A stretch of 64,000 nt of DNA from JAHEJV01 sp964653555 (GCA_964653555.1 CAZZFT010000002.1:1-64000), one strand, 5' to 3'. Counted from the first letter of the stretch, positions 44,329 to 52,924 are shown. Notes: generated by a model from the sequence alone, not told the origin. A program made the numbers and translations.

Positions 44329-45486
44329 ATGGACCGCAGGGCCGCCGTGGTGGGGGTCGGAGAGTCCACCTACTACCGCCGGGGAGACTCTCCGAAGACC
44401 GCCTTCCAGCTCGCCTGCGAGGCGATCCGGAACGCGGCCGAGGACGCCGGCCTCGCCCTGCGGGAGCTCGACGGTCTGGTCTCCTACCTGGAGCCGCTGG
44501 TCGTTCCGCCGAAGCTCGCCGCGGCCCTCGGCCTCCAGCACCTGGACTTCTCGGCCCAGACCTGGGGATGGGGCGGTAACGGGGTCGCGTCCGCGGTGGC
44601 GATCGCCGACGCGGCGGTCACCTCCGGCTACGCGAAGAACGTCGTCGTGTATCGGGCGTTGCGCCAAGCCGAGAAGGAGCGGTTCGGTCGCTCCGAGGCG
44701 GTACCTCGCGCTCGCGGCGACTATGCCTACACGGCGCCCTACGGGCTCGTTAGCGCCGCCCAGATCAACGCGATGCAGACCCGGCGCTTCATGCACGAGC
44801 ACAACGTCGGCCAGGACGCTCTGGCCGAGATCGCGCTCGCGTCGTACGCCCACGCGCAGCACAACCCTCGCGCCCTCAAGCGGGGCAAGCCGCTCACGAG
44901 AGAGGAATACCACGCCTCGCGTTGGATCGCGGAACCCTTCCACGTCTACGATTGTTGTCAGGAGAGTGACGGCGCGGCGGCGATCGTCGTGACCACCGCC
45001 GAGCGCGCGCGCGACCGACGCAAATCACCCGTTCCGATTCTGGCGGCGGCACAAGGGCTCGACTACCGCGACGGCGTCGGAGCGTTCAACGAGCTTCATT
45101 TTCCCACTGCGCACTACCGACGAGTCGGCGAGCTGCTGTGGCAGCGGGCGGGGGTTCGTCCGACGGGCGTCGACGTCGCCCAGTTCTACGAGAACTTCAC
45201 CGGCTGTGTCCTGATGGCGATCAGCGAGATCGGCTTCTGCGAGCCGGACGAGGTGGAGGCCTTCGTCTCGGACGGGAACATCCAGTGGCCGGATGGTCGC
45301 CTCCCCATCAATACCAGCGGCGGCAACCTCGCAGAAGCCTACGTCCATGGCTTCGAGAACGTCAACGAGGCCGTCCGTCAGGTGCGCGGCGAGTCGACCT
45401 GCCAGGTCGACGGTGTCGAGCTGAGCCTGTCGGTCGCGGCGCCCGGCTACGCCCCGGGAAGTGCGGTGCTGTTCTGCCGTGAATGA
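44329..45486 (+). CDS. Thiolase-like protein, Ltp2-type (probable acyl-CoA retro-aldolase)
   Basis: A 385-aa thiolase-like protein. The N-terminal strand is AAVVGVGESTYYRRGD. At the nucleophile position, aligned through AVTSGYAKNVVVY, the residue is Gly (loop GWGGNGVASAV) rather than Cys. The conserved Tyr is in VAQFYENFTG, and the family loop is INTSGGNLAEAYVHG. This pattern fits Ltp2-like retro-aldolases that need a DUF35 partner, and the next gene encodes one. I chose ATG at 44329 because GGGGAGGG lies 9 bases upstream and the family motif begins six residues in; an earlier ATG at 44263 would read through the inverted repeat. Confidence 0.87.
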   Translation: MDRRAAVVGVGESTYYRRGDSPKTAFQLACEAIRNAAEDAGLALRELDGLVSYLEPLVVPPKLAAALGLQHLDFSAQTWGWGGNGVASAVAIADAAVTSGYAKNVVVYRALRQAEKERFGRSEAVPRARGDYAYTAPYGLVSAAQINAMQTRRFMHEHNVGQDALAEIALASYAHAQHNPRALKRGKPLTREEYHASRWIAEPFHVYDCCQESDGAAAIVVTTAERARDRRKSPVPILAAAQGLDYRDGVGAFNELHFPTAHYRRVGELLWQRAGVRPTGVDVAQFYENFTGCVLMAISEIGFCEPDEVEAFVSDGNIQWPDGRLPINTSGGNLAEAYVHGFENVNEAVRQVRGESTCQVDGVELSLSVAAPGYAPGSAVLFCRE

Positions 45487-45508
45487 GAGACGCACGAAGC
45501 GACGTTTC

Positions 45509-45937
45509 ATGCCGGCGCGCTGGACGCTTCCGGCGCTCGATCCACACAATCGCCCCTTCTTCACTTCTGGGCGGCTCGCCCTCCAGGAGTGCGCGAAGTG
45601 CGCGACCGTTCAGCACCCTCCCGAAGAGGTGTGTCACTCCTGCCAGGGCACGGAGTTCTCGACACTGGACGCCGAAGGGCGCGGGACGATCTACAGCTTC
45701 GTGGTGGTCCACCACGCGGCGAATCCGGCGCTGGCGGATCGGGTGCCCTACACGGTGGTGCTGGTCTCTCTGGACGATTTGCCCGGGGTCCGGATCGTAG
45801 GCAATCTGATCGGCCCATCCCCGGACCGGGTGCGGATTGGACTCCCCGTGCGCGCGCTCTGGGAGGAGATCGATCTGGAAGGAGAGACCCTCCTGCTGCC
45901 GCAATGGCAGCTCGACGAGGGAGCCGATGCCGACTGA
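45509..45937 (+). CDS. DUF35 zinc-ribbon/OB-fold protein
   Basis: A 142-aa DUF35 protein. The entry ALDPHNRPFFTSG is typical of the family, and the zinc ribbon is CAKC and CHSC (about residues 27-45). The OB-fold strands include IYSFVVVHHAANPALADRVP. It should bind acyl-CoA and form a complex with the preceding thiolase-like protein. I chose ATG 45509 because it gives the usual family N-terminus; a GTG at 45479 overlapping the previous stop is the alternative. Its end overlaps the start of the crotonase gene by 11 bases. Confidence 0.87.
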   Translation: MPARWTLPALDPHNRPFFTSGRLALQECAKCATVQHPPEEVCHSCQGTEFSTLDAEGRGTIYSFVVVHHAANPALADRVPYTVVLVSLDDLPGVRIVGNLIGPSPDRVRIGLPVRALWEEIDLEGETLLLPQWQLDEGADAD

Positions 45938-46763
45938 GAGACGGATCGAGACCCAGAGCGCGTTCATTCTCGCCGAGGTCGAAGACGGCGTGGGGACGAT
46001 CACCATCAACCGGCCGGAGCGCCGGAACGCCATGAATCTGGAGATGATCCGGGCACTCGAGGGGGTGCTCCGGGAGTTCGAGACCGCGCCCGATGTCCGC
46101 TGCCTGGTCCTCACGGGAGCGGGCGGCTGCTTCTGCGCCGGGGGCGATCTGAAGGAGATCACGCCCGGCGCCGGGTTGAAGGGAACCGAGGCGTTCAGCC
46201 TCGATCAGATGCTGCGCATCAATCAGCTCACTCAGCGCAACACGCTCGGTCGTATCTACGAGATGGCGAAGCCGGTGATCGCTTCGGTCGCCGGGGGGGC
46301 GGCGGGTGCCGGAATGTCCTTTGCCCTCGCCTGCGATCTGCGAATCGCCGCCGAGGACGCCTTCTTCACCACGGCCTTCGCCGACGTGGGGCTCTCCGGG
46401 GACTCGGGCGGCAGCTTCTTCCTGACCCAGCTCGTCGGTCCGGCGCGGGCTCGCGAGCTCTACTACCTGCCGGAGCGGATCGACGCGAGGGCCGGCGAGC
46501 GGCTGGGCATCGTGAATCGCGTCGTGGCGAGCGCGGAGCTCGCTAGCGAGACGGCGAAGCTCGCCCGCCGGCTCGCCAGCGGTCCCACCGTCGCCTACGG
46601 CTACATGAAGGAGAACATCCGGCGCGCCGCCAGCGGCGCGGACTTCAACGAGTGCCTGGACGTCGAGCTCGTACACCACACCCGCGCCGGCCTGACCGAG
46701 GACTTCCAGGAGGCGACGAAGGCCTTCCTCGCCAAGCGCAAGCCCGTGTTCAAGGGGAGGTGA
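45927..46763 (+). CDS. Enoyl-CoA hydratase/isomerase (crotonase) family protein
   Basis: A 278-aa crotonase. It has TITINRPERRNAMNLEM near the N-terminus, the oxyanion-hole segments CFCAGGDLKE and AGGAAGAGMSFALACDLRIA, and a helix with DVGLSGDSGGSFFL where the hydratase Glu pair normally lies. The second Glu position appears to be Asp, as in isomerase-type PaaG proteins, so hydration is not certain. The ATG at 45927 lies inside the end of the DUF35 gene. It completes the plus-strand module thiolase-like/DUF35/crotonase, which faces a mirrored module on the other strand. Confidence 0.9.
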   Translation: MPTERRIETQSAFILAEVEDGVGTITINRPERRNAMNLEMIRALEGVLREFETAPDVRCLVLTGAGGCFCAGGDLKEITPGAGLKGTEAFSLDQMLRINQLTQRNTLGRIYEMAKPVIASVAGGAAGAGMSFALACDLRIAAEDAFFTTAFADVGLSGDSGGSFFLTQLVGPARARELYYLPERIDARAGERLGIVNRVVASAELASETAKLARRLASGPTVAYGYMKENIRRAASGADFNECLDVELVHHTRAGLTEDFQEATKAFLAKRKPVFKGR

Positions 46764-46788
46764 CGACGCGGCGGCATCCGCCCCGACG

Positions 46789-47226
46789 TCAAGGCTCCGC
46801 GGCGTCGGACGCCAGGAAGACCGGAAGGACGACGCCTTCCTTCACCTCCTCGAAGTCGACGCGAACCGGCAGGTCCAAGCGCAAATCCTCAGGGGCGACG
46901 TCTCGCACGACGCTCAGCAGGCGGATGCCTTCGCCGAGCTCGACGATCACCGACGCGTAGGGAACCGCTTCGGCGAGGGAGGGATGGGGAGGGCGATGCG
47001 TGAGCGACCAGGAGTAGACGCGGCCCCGACCGCCCGACTCGATCCAGCTCCACGCGAGGGAGCCGCAGCCCGCGCACATGTGCCGCGGGGGGTGTCGCCA
47101 GCGCTCGCACTCGTCGCAGCGCTGGAAGAACAGCTGCCGGCGGGAGCAGTGGTCCCAGAAGTCCTGCTCCAGATCGGTGGCCGGGCGCGGCGGGAGCAAC
47201 GGCGGTCCGTAGCGTCCTTGGCTCAC
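46789..47226 (-). CDS. DUF35 zinc-ribbon/OB-fold protein
   Basis: A 145-aa DUF35 protein with a zinc ribbon of CDEC and CAGC (about residues 34-52), followed by the OB-fold strand VYSWSLTHRPPHPSLAEAVP and the end EGVVLPVFLA. Its GTG start at 47226 overlaps the TGA of the thiolase-like gene upstream (GTGA), indicating coupled synthesis with its probable partner. It is the last gene of a long minus-strand run and ends 25 bases from the convergent crotonase. Confidence 0.88.
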   Translation of the reverse strand: MSQGRYGPPLLPPRPATDLEQDFWDHCSRRQLFFQRCDECERWRHPPRHMCAGCGSLAWSWIESGGRGRVYSWSLTHRPPHPSLAEAVPYASVIVELGEGIRLLSVVRDVAPEDLRLDLPVRVDFEEVKEGVVLPVFLASDAAEP

Positions 47227-48365
47227 GGAGCGCGCCTCAGGACGGCGATGCCCCCGTCCCCGAAGTCGCCCCATCCCGTGACCACTCCGACCTTTGCATC
47301 GGGTACCTGGGCCGGGCCGGCTTCGCCGCGCAGCTGACGAGTGGCCTCGACCAGGTGATTGAAGCCCCAGGCGTGGCCCTGGGACAGCAGGCCGCCGTGG
47401 GTGTTCATCGGGAGCGCGCCACCTAGCTCGAGACGACCTCCCGCCACGAAGTCGGCGACTTCGCCGCGCTGGCAGAAGCCCAGCGCCTCGAGCTGGAGCA
47501 GTACGACGTAGGTGAAGCAGTCGTAGATCTCGAGGAAGTCGATCTCGTCCAGTCGGACGTCGGCCATCGCGAGCGCGCGCGGGGCGGCATCCGAGAGCCC
47601 GATGCGGAACAGGTCGGCGCGCGAGACGACGTCGTCCGCCGGAACCGGATGCCCTTCCGCCGCGGCGGCGATCCAGACCGGCCGGTGTGGCAGGTCTCGC
47701 GCGCGCTCGCGGGAGGTGACGATCACCGCAGCTCCGCAGTCCGTCTCGAGGCAGCAGTCGAACAACCGGAAGGGCTCCACGATCAATGGCGCATCCAGGT
47801 ACTGCTGGAGACTCAGCTCCTTGCCGCGCATCAGCGCCTTCTCGTTCAGCTGAGCGTGCTTGCGCGCCGCCAGGGCGACGGCGGCCGTCGCCTCGGGCCC
47901 GACTCCATAGAGCTCCCGGTGCCGCGTCGCGATCCAGGCATAGATCTGGGCGGGGGTGGTGGCGGCGTACGGCATGTAATGACCGCGAACCGTGTCGATC
48001 GTGGCGTTCCAATCGGCATTGCGATTGCGCTTGCGTTGCTTCGGGCGCATCTGGGTGTACCCGTTCCAGCCAAAGGGAACGAGAACCGAGGTCGCCACCC
48101 CGTTTGCCACCGCCAGGGCCGCGATCTGGAGGGCCGACGTTCCGCTCGCCCCACCCATGTGCAGCGTCACCGAGAAGCGGAGCGGGTCGATGCCCAGATT
48201 GGCCGCCAGCTCCTCGCCTGTGGTGTAGTGCATCGGCGGGATCAAGCCGTCGATGTCTCCGGGCCGCAGGCCGGCGTCGGCGATCGCGATCTTCGACGCC
48301 TCGAGCATCAGCTCGACCGCGGTGCGATCCGTTCCGCGCACGTAGTCGGTCTCGCCGATGCCCAC
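47223..48365 (-). CDS. Thiolase-like protein, Ltp2-type (probable acyl-CoA retro-aldolase)
   Basis: A protein of at least 380 aa in the SCP-x thiolase-like family. The nucleophile position in the MGGASGTSALQIAALAVANG loop carries Gly, not Cys. The conserved Tyr is in FLEIYDCFTYVVLL, and the family loop is MNTHGGLLSQGHAWG. The GTG at 48365 has no ribosome binding site. The frame is open upstream, and a CTG at 48392, with GAGGAGGG four bases before it, would add MGTSNTAAI and restore the normal family N-terminus, so that may be the true start. It lies between a crotonase upstream and its coupled DUF35 gene downstream. Confidence 0.87.
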   Translation of the reverse strand: MGIGETDYVRGTDRTAVELMLEASKIAIADAGLRPGDIDGLIPPMHYTTGEELAANLGIDPLRFSVTLHMGGASGTSALQIAALAVANGVATSVLVPFGWNGYTQMRPKQRKRNRNADWNATIDTVRGHYMPYAATTPAQIYAWIATRHRELYGVGPEATAAVALAARKHAQLNEKALMRGKELSLQQYLDAPLIVEPFRLFDCCLETDCGAAVIVTSRERARDLPHRPVWIAAAAEGHPVPADDVVSRADLFRIGLSDAAPRALAMADVRLDEIDFLEIYDCFTYVVLLQLEALGFCQRGEVADFVAGGRLELGGALPMNTHGGLLSQGHAWGFNHLVEATRQLRGEAGPAQVPDAKVGVVTGWGDFGDGGIAVLRRAP

Positions 48366-48417
48366 GATCGCTGCGGTGTTCGAGGTGCCCAGAAAACCCT
48401 CCTCGTCGCGGACGCCT

Positions 48418-49212
48418 TCAGCTCCCCGAGAAGCGCGGAGAACGCTTCTCTGCGAAGGCCCGGATGCCCTCCCACGCGTCGCGCGTCAATCCGGCCGACC
48501 GCTGTAGGTCCCGCTCGAGATCCAGCTGCGCGTCGAGATCGTTCACCGATGATGCGAGCAAAGCCGCCCGGCACAGCATCAGCGTGCGGGTGGGCTTGAG
48601 ACTCAGCTCTCGGGCGAGCGCTCGGACCGTCGCGAGCAGCTTCGCATCATCGACGCAGCGCCACACCAGGCCCCATTCTTCTGCGCGCTCCGCGGAGATC
48701 CGCTCCCCGAGCATCATCAGGCCGGCCGCTCGAGCGGAGCCCACGAGTCGCGGCAGGAAGTAGGTACTCCCGGCGTCGGGAACCAGTCCGACGTTGCAGA
48801 AGGCCTGGGAGAAATAGGCCGAGCGGGCCACCACCACGAGGTCGCAGGCGAGGGCGAGGCTCATACCCGCTCCGACGCTCGCACCGTTCACCGCCGCCAC
48901 GGTCGGGAAGGGGACGTTGCAGAGCGCGCGAATGGTCGGATTGAAGTCGCGCTCGAGGCTCGCACCGAGATCGACCGGCTCCTCTGTGGAGAATCGCGCC
49001 CCCTCTCCGGTCAGGTCCGCGCCGGCGCAGAATGCCCGCCCCGCTCCGGTCAGCACCAGACAGCGCGTCGCACCGTTCTTGGCAAGGCACGTCAAAGTGT
49101 CGCGCAGCTCGGCCTGCATCGCGGGCGAAAGCGCGTTGAGCTTCTCTGGGCGCTGCAGGGTGATCCAGGCGACGCCGTCCTCTTCCTCGCACCGGAGGTC
49201 CTGGTAGCTCAT
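48418..49212 (-). CDS. Enoyl-CoA hydratase/isomerase (crotonase) family protein
   Basis: A 264-aa crotonase resembling PaaG-type isomerases/hydratases. It has WITLQRPEKLNALSPAM, the oxyanion-hole segments AFCAGADLTGEG and NGASVGAGMSLALACDLVV, and the PaaG-like VGLVPDAGSTYFLPRLVG with Asp at the second acid position. The closing FAEKRSPRFSG is typical. It precedes the thiolase-like and DUF35 genes on the minus strand and probably acts just before them. It follows an LLM gene by 23 bases. Confidence 0.92.
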   Translation of the reverse strand: MSYQDLRCEEEDGVAWITLQRPEKLNALSPAMQAELRDTLTCLAKNGATRCLVLTGAGRAFCAGADLTGEGARFSTEEPVDLGASLERDFNPTIRALCNVPFPTVAAVNGASVGAGMSLALACDLVVVARSAYFSQAFCNVGLVPDAGSTYFLPRLVGSARAAGLMMLGERISAERAEEWGLVWRCVDDAKLLATVRALARELSLKPTRTLMLCRAALLASSVNDLDAQLDLERDLQRSAGLTRDAWEGIRAFAEKRSPRFSGS

Positions 49213-49235
49213 CGCGTGGCCTTTCGGACTTCGGG

Positions 49236-50336
49236 TCAGGAGAACTCGGGGATCACGTACTTGCCCATCAGCTCGATGGTCTGCATCGCCTTCTCGTGGG
49301 GGATCGCGTAGGGGTTCACCAGGCAGAGCAGGAGATCTACACCCACCTGCTCGTACACGCGACAGATTTCGATCACTTGGTCGGGGTCGCCGCAGATTAC
49401 CGCCTTCGAGTCGCGAAGCCGGCTGAAGGGGATCTTGTGCTCACCCTTTCGCACCATCTCCCGCGGATACTTGAGGTAGTCGAAGGTGCCCAGGTCGCCG
49501 TCCATGTCCTCGAGCCAGTCCGCCATCTGAGCGTGCATACCGAGCACCTGCTGGGGGTACCACTCGAAGGAGCTCTTGGCGATCTCGTAGGATTCCTCCT
49601 TGCTGGGGGCACAGTTCACCATCGTGAAGGCGGCCACGTGGTTGTTCATGAATTTGGCGAGCGGCTTGTCGCAGCTCTTGATCCCGTCGCGATAGGCGTC
49701 GATCTTCACCTTCACCTCCTCGGGAGGCATCGCCACAGTGAACGAGCAGACCCCGAGACCGAGCTCTCCCATGAGCCGGTGTCCGCTCGTGCTGCCCGTG
49801 GCCGCCCAGACGGGAGGATGGGGATCCTGGAAGGGCTTCGGAACCACCCTGCGCCGAGGCATGCTCCAATACTTGCCCTCGAACGCGTACTCGTCGTGGG
49901 TCCAGCATCCGAGGATGTGCTCCACGGCCTCCTGCCACATGGCTCGCGTCTCGCTGGGGTGGATGCCGAAGCCCTCGAGCTCCTGACGCGTCCCCGAGCG
50001 CCCTGTTGCGAAGTCGAGCCGGCCCTTCGAGATGAGATCGAGCACCGCGGCCGATTCGGCCGAGCGAACGGGATGGTTGTAGGGGCTGGGAGTCAGGCGG
50101 ACGCCATAGCCGATCCGCATGCGCTCCGTCCGAGCGGCCACCGCGCCGTAGAGGACCTCGGGGTTCGAGCAGTGCGAGAACTCTTCGAGGAAGTGGTGCT
50201 CGACGGTCCAGAAGGCGTGGAAGCCGACCTTGTCGCCCAGAATCGCCTGCTCGAGCGTGTTGCGGTACGCCTCCGCCTCGCTCGTTCTCGACCACGGTCG
50301 CGGAACGGGGATCTCGTAGAACAGGGCGAACTTCAT
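49236..50336 (-). CDS. LLM-class flavin-dependent monooxygenase
   Basis: A 366-aa luciferase-like monooxygenase. The first strand is MKFALFYEIPVPRPW, with FWTVEHHFLEEFSHCSNPEV matching the bacterial-luciferase-type EHH region. The cofactor segment is GRLDFATGRSGTRQELEGFG, and VPKPFQDPHPPVWAATGS closes the barrel. It is a close paralogue of the gene at 55057-56154, sharing the same start and long stretches throughout. FMNH2 is the more likely cofactor for this branch. The start is ATG at 50336; it lies between another LLM gene and a crotonase in the same orientation. Confidence 0.93.
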   Translation of the reverse strand: MKFALFYEIPVPRPWSRTSEAEAYRNTLEQAILGDKVGFHAFWTVEHHFLEEFSHCSNPEVLYGAVAARTERMRIGYGVRLTPSPYNHPVRSAESAAVLDLISKGRLDFATGRSGTRQELEGFGIHPSETRAMWQEAVEHILGCWTHDEYAFEGKYWSMPRRRVVPKPFQDPHPPVWAATGSTSGHRLMGELGLGVCSFTVAMPPEEVKVKIDAYRDGIKSCDKPLAKFMNNHVAAFTMVNCAPSKEESYEIAKSSFEWYPQQVLGMHAQMADWLEDMDGDLGTFDYLKYPREMVRKGEHKIPFSRLRDSKAVICGDPDQVIEICRVYEQVGVDLLLCLVNPYAIPHEKAMQTIELMGKYVIPEFS

Positions 50337-50385
50337 CTCGGGTCCTCTCTCAGTCGAAGGGCGTTGATGGGGCAGGAGCGGTGTC

Positions 50386-51492
50386 TCAACCCGCGGCGAC
50401 GGTCTGTTGGAGCTCGCCGAGGTCGCCCACGTCGTGCTTTTGCAGCCGGGGAAGTACCTCCCGAGCGAAGAGCTCGGCGTTGGCCTTTGCCATTTCGTTC
50501 GGCATTCCACCGAAGCCGAACACACAGATCAGGGAGCCGGCATCGAGCAGGGTGGCATTCTCGATCAGCTTCTCGGTCACCTGTTTCGGGGTTCCCGAGA
50601 CCTGCAGCTCGGCGAGGTGGCGGATGAAGGAATCCTGACCGTGCGCGGTGATGTTGCGAGCCATCTTTCCGTAGTACTCGTATCCCGGCACCTTCGCGAG
50701 TCCTTCGTTGTCGAACTCATAGTGGTGGAGCGTCGATTCGCAGTAGCCGACGACGTAGCGGTCGAACATCTCCTGGGCGACTGCCGGGTCCTCATGCACG
50801 GCCACGAACTGCACCAGGATCGGCTTCGGCGGCTCGGCCCCCTGCGCCTTGCGATAGACCTCGCGGTACTCGTCGAGTTCCTTGACCACGACGTTCCAGG
50901 GCTTTTGCGCGAACACCATGATCCCCACGCCCAGGCGGGCCATGATCTCGGACGATTCCGGCGAAATCGCCGAGGCGTAGACACGGCCGCGGAAGGACTT
51001 GAAGGGGCGCGGGCGGATCGCCGCCTTCGGCTGCTTGTAGAGCTTCCCCTCGCAGTGGATCACGCCGGTCTCCAGCGATTCCACGATCGACTGGGCGTAC
51101 TCCACGAACCGCTGCCGGGACTCTTCCATGCGGGATCGGAACCCCTCGAACTCGACACGTGCGAGTCCGCGCCCGATGCCGAGGATCGTGCGGCCCTTGG
51201 ACATATGGTCGAGCACGGAGAACTGCTCTGCGACGCGCACCGGATCATGCCATGGCAGCACCATGACCATCGCTCCGAGCTGAACGCGCTGCGTTCGCGC
51301 GGCGACCCAGGTCAGGAACTGGGGAACGTTCGGATTCATGATGTAGTCGGTGAAGTGGTGCTCGGGCCCCCAGACGGAGTCGAAGCCGAGAGGCTCCGCC
51401 ATGTCGGCCAGGGCCAGTTCGTGTTCGTACACCTGGGCATCGCTCTGCGCGTCGCCCAGGTTCTGGAAGAACATTCCCATTCCAACGTGCAT
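50386..51492 (-). CDS. LLM-class flavin-dependent monooxygenase
   Basis: A 368-aa luciferase-like monooxygenase with MGMFFQNLGDAQSDAQVYEH, then GFDSVWGPEHHFTDY, VQLGAMVMVLPWHDPVRVAE and the flavin segment GRTILGIGRGLARVEFEGFR. The C-terminal part ends with the usual loop that gates the active site. It is not a close copy of the two MKFALFYEIP-type LLM proteins. It follows the RibBA-like gene by 37 bases and is probably cotranscribed with it and with the next LLM gene. Confidence 0.93.
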   Translation of the reverse strand: MHVGMGMFFQNLGDAQSDAQVYEHELALADMAEPLGFDSVWGPEHHFTDYIMNPNVPQFLTWVAARTQRVQLGAMVMVLPWHDPVRVAEQFSVLDHMSKGRTILGIGRGLARVEFEGFRSRMEESRQRFVEYAQSIVESLETGVIHCEGKLYKQPKAAIRPRPFKSFRGRVYASAISPESSEIMARLGVGIMVFAQKPWNVVVKELDEYREVYRKAQGAEPPKPILVQFVAVHEDPAVAQEMFDRYVVGYCESTLHHYEFDNEGLAKVPGYEYYGKMARNITAHGQDSFIRHLAELQVSGTPKQVTEKLIENATLLDAGSLICVFGFGGMPNEMAKANAELFAREVLPRLQKHDVGDLGELQQTVAAG

Positions 51493-51529
51493 GAACTGTC
51501 TCCGTATTATTCGGGCGATGTCGCGGAGT

Positions 51530-52747
51530 TCAGAACGGATCGGATCGCGGGAGATCTCTGAGGCCGCTTCTCTTGCGTCCGTCGGCTGTACCAGCCGCGT
51601 CGAGCGAGACCCGCCTGACCACCTCGAAGCCGTAGGACATGAGCTTCACTTCGTTCCCGAGGCTCTCGCTCGCCAGCAGGATCCTCCGCGCGCCGAGCCC
51701 TCTCAGCACGTTCACAGCCAGGGCCAGGCCGGGCTCCTCCAGGGATCCGGAGCGCTGAGTCGGGCAGCCGGTCCTACGCTCGGTCCGGTCCCCGCGCAGG
51801 TACACCAGTACGCCCGCCCGCATCTCGGCCAGGCGGCGGAGCGAGTTTCGCAGCGCGTCGCCGCACGCACATCCGCGCGAGGCGAAGAGATCTCCTTCGA
51901 TGCATTCGGGATGCAGGCGAACCCACGTGTCGAGGTCCGGACGGATTTCGCCCCGTGTCAGAGCGACGATCTCCGAACCGTTCAAGCTGCTCCGGAAGAC
52001 GACCGAACGGAACTCCCCGAACTGGGAGGTGACCCAGCCTTCCCGCTGGCGCTGCAGGATCGGCTCGGACGCCATCCGGTGGCGGAACAGGTCGGATACC
52101 CAGAGCTGGCGGATGTCGTGTTGCTTCCCGAAGCGGCGAAGGTCCTCCGTTCGGGCGGCCGATCCATCGTCGTTGATCACGTGGCAGATCACGGCGGCGC
52201 TCTTGCGCCCGGCGAACCGGGCCAGATCGACCGAGGCTTCGATGGAATCGACGCGGGCCAGCACACCGCCGCTGCTGGCGAGCAGAGGAAAGATATGGCC
52301 GGGTCGGGACAGGTCGTCGGGCCCGGTGTCGTCGGCGACCGCGGTCTGGATGGTACGCGCGCGGTCGTAGGCGGAGATTCCCGTCGTGACACCGGTACGC
52401 GCCTCGATCGAGACGCCGAAGGACGTCCGTTGCAGCGACGTGTTGTCCGCCTCGGGAACCATCAGCGGGATGCCGAGCCTCTTGAACTGCGATTCGTCGA
52501 GGGCGAGGCAGACCAGGCCGCGCGCGTGCGTGACCATGAAATTGATCGCCTGCGGCGTGACCAGGTCGGCCGCCATGCACAGGGCACCGTCGGAGTGCGG
52601 CCCGTGCAGAACCACCATCTGGCCGGCCGCGATGTCTGCCACGGCGCGCGAAACCGAAACGGTCGCCGCCGCCGTCGACGTCTCGTCGGGGATCACAGCG
52701 TGAACGTCGAGCGAAGGTGTGTGCACCGGGGGGCTGTCGGGACGCAA
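51530..52747 (-). CDS. Degenerate RibBA paralogue (both catalytic motifs eroded)
   Basis: A 405-aa protein collinear with RibBA. Long conserved stretches remain: VTPQAINFMVTHARGLVCLA, FGVSIEARTGVTTGISAYDR and the zinc ligands in CIEGDLFASRGCACG. The DHBP-synthase loop DDDDRENEGDL is replaced by LHGPHSDGAL (about 47-56), and RPGHTEGSVDL by RVDSIEASVDL. In the cyclohydrolase half RQEGRGIGL is replaced by RGDRTERRTGC, the DEREYGIGA segment is shortened and LTNNP becomes LASES. Neither normal reaction looks possible. I chose TTG at 52747, preceded by AAGGGAG; an upstream GTG at 52825 would add a basic stretch without RBS. It may bind a flavin precursor or regulate, but its function is unknown. 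Confidence 0.85.
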   Translation of the reverse strand: MRPDSPPVHTPSLDVHAVIPDETSTAAATVSVSRAVADIAAGQMVVLHGPHSDGALCMAADLVTPQAINFMVTHARGLVCLALDESQFKRLGIPLMVPEADNTSLQRTSFGVSIEARTGVTTGISAYDRARTIQTAVADDTGPDDLSRPGHIFPLLASSGGVLARVDSIEASVDLARFAGRKSAAVICHVINDDGSAARTEDLRRFGKQHDIRQLWVSDLFRHRMASEPILQRQREGWVTSQFGEFRSVVFRSSLNGSEIVALTRGEIRPDLDTWVRLHPECIEGDLFASRGCACGDALRNSLRRLAEMRAGVLVYLRGDRTERRTGCPTQRSGSLEEPGLALAVNVLRGLGARRILLASESLGNEVKLMSYGFEVVRRVSLDAAGTADGRKRSGLRDLPRSDPF

Positions 52748-52924
52748 GATGCGGAGCTCCCTTGCTCCACGCGGGACGGACTTGCCAGGAGCCCGGTCAA
52801 TCCCACTTCGCAATAATTTAACCACTATTGATACGAATATAGCAACAAGAGAGCGCCAAAATAAAGCAAAATCGTCAGAGAGCGAGTACGGGACGCGACG
52901 GCCAGCCCGCCTTCGGGCCGGTCG
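52748..52924 (-). promoter_or_regulatory. AT-rich promoter region ahead of the RibBA-like gene
   Basis: A 177-base gap inside a minus-strand gene run. Positions 52805-52870 are strikingly AT-rich relative to the surroundings and include, on the minus strand, ATTGCGAAG, similar to the TTGCGAT motif seen at other promoters. A promoter here would make RibBA-like, LLM, LLM, crotonase, thiolase-like and DUF35 one transcript. No clear -35/-10 pair could be fixed. Confidence 0.4.

Noticed and set aside
46770..46782. Five-base stem GGCGG/CCGCC between convergent genes as a terminator
   Set aside because: Short stem with a 3-base loop and no U-tract on either strand; too weak in GC-rich DNA to call.
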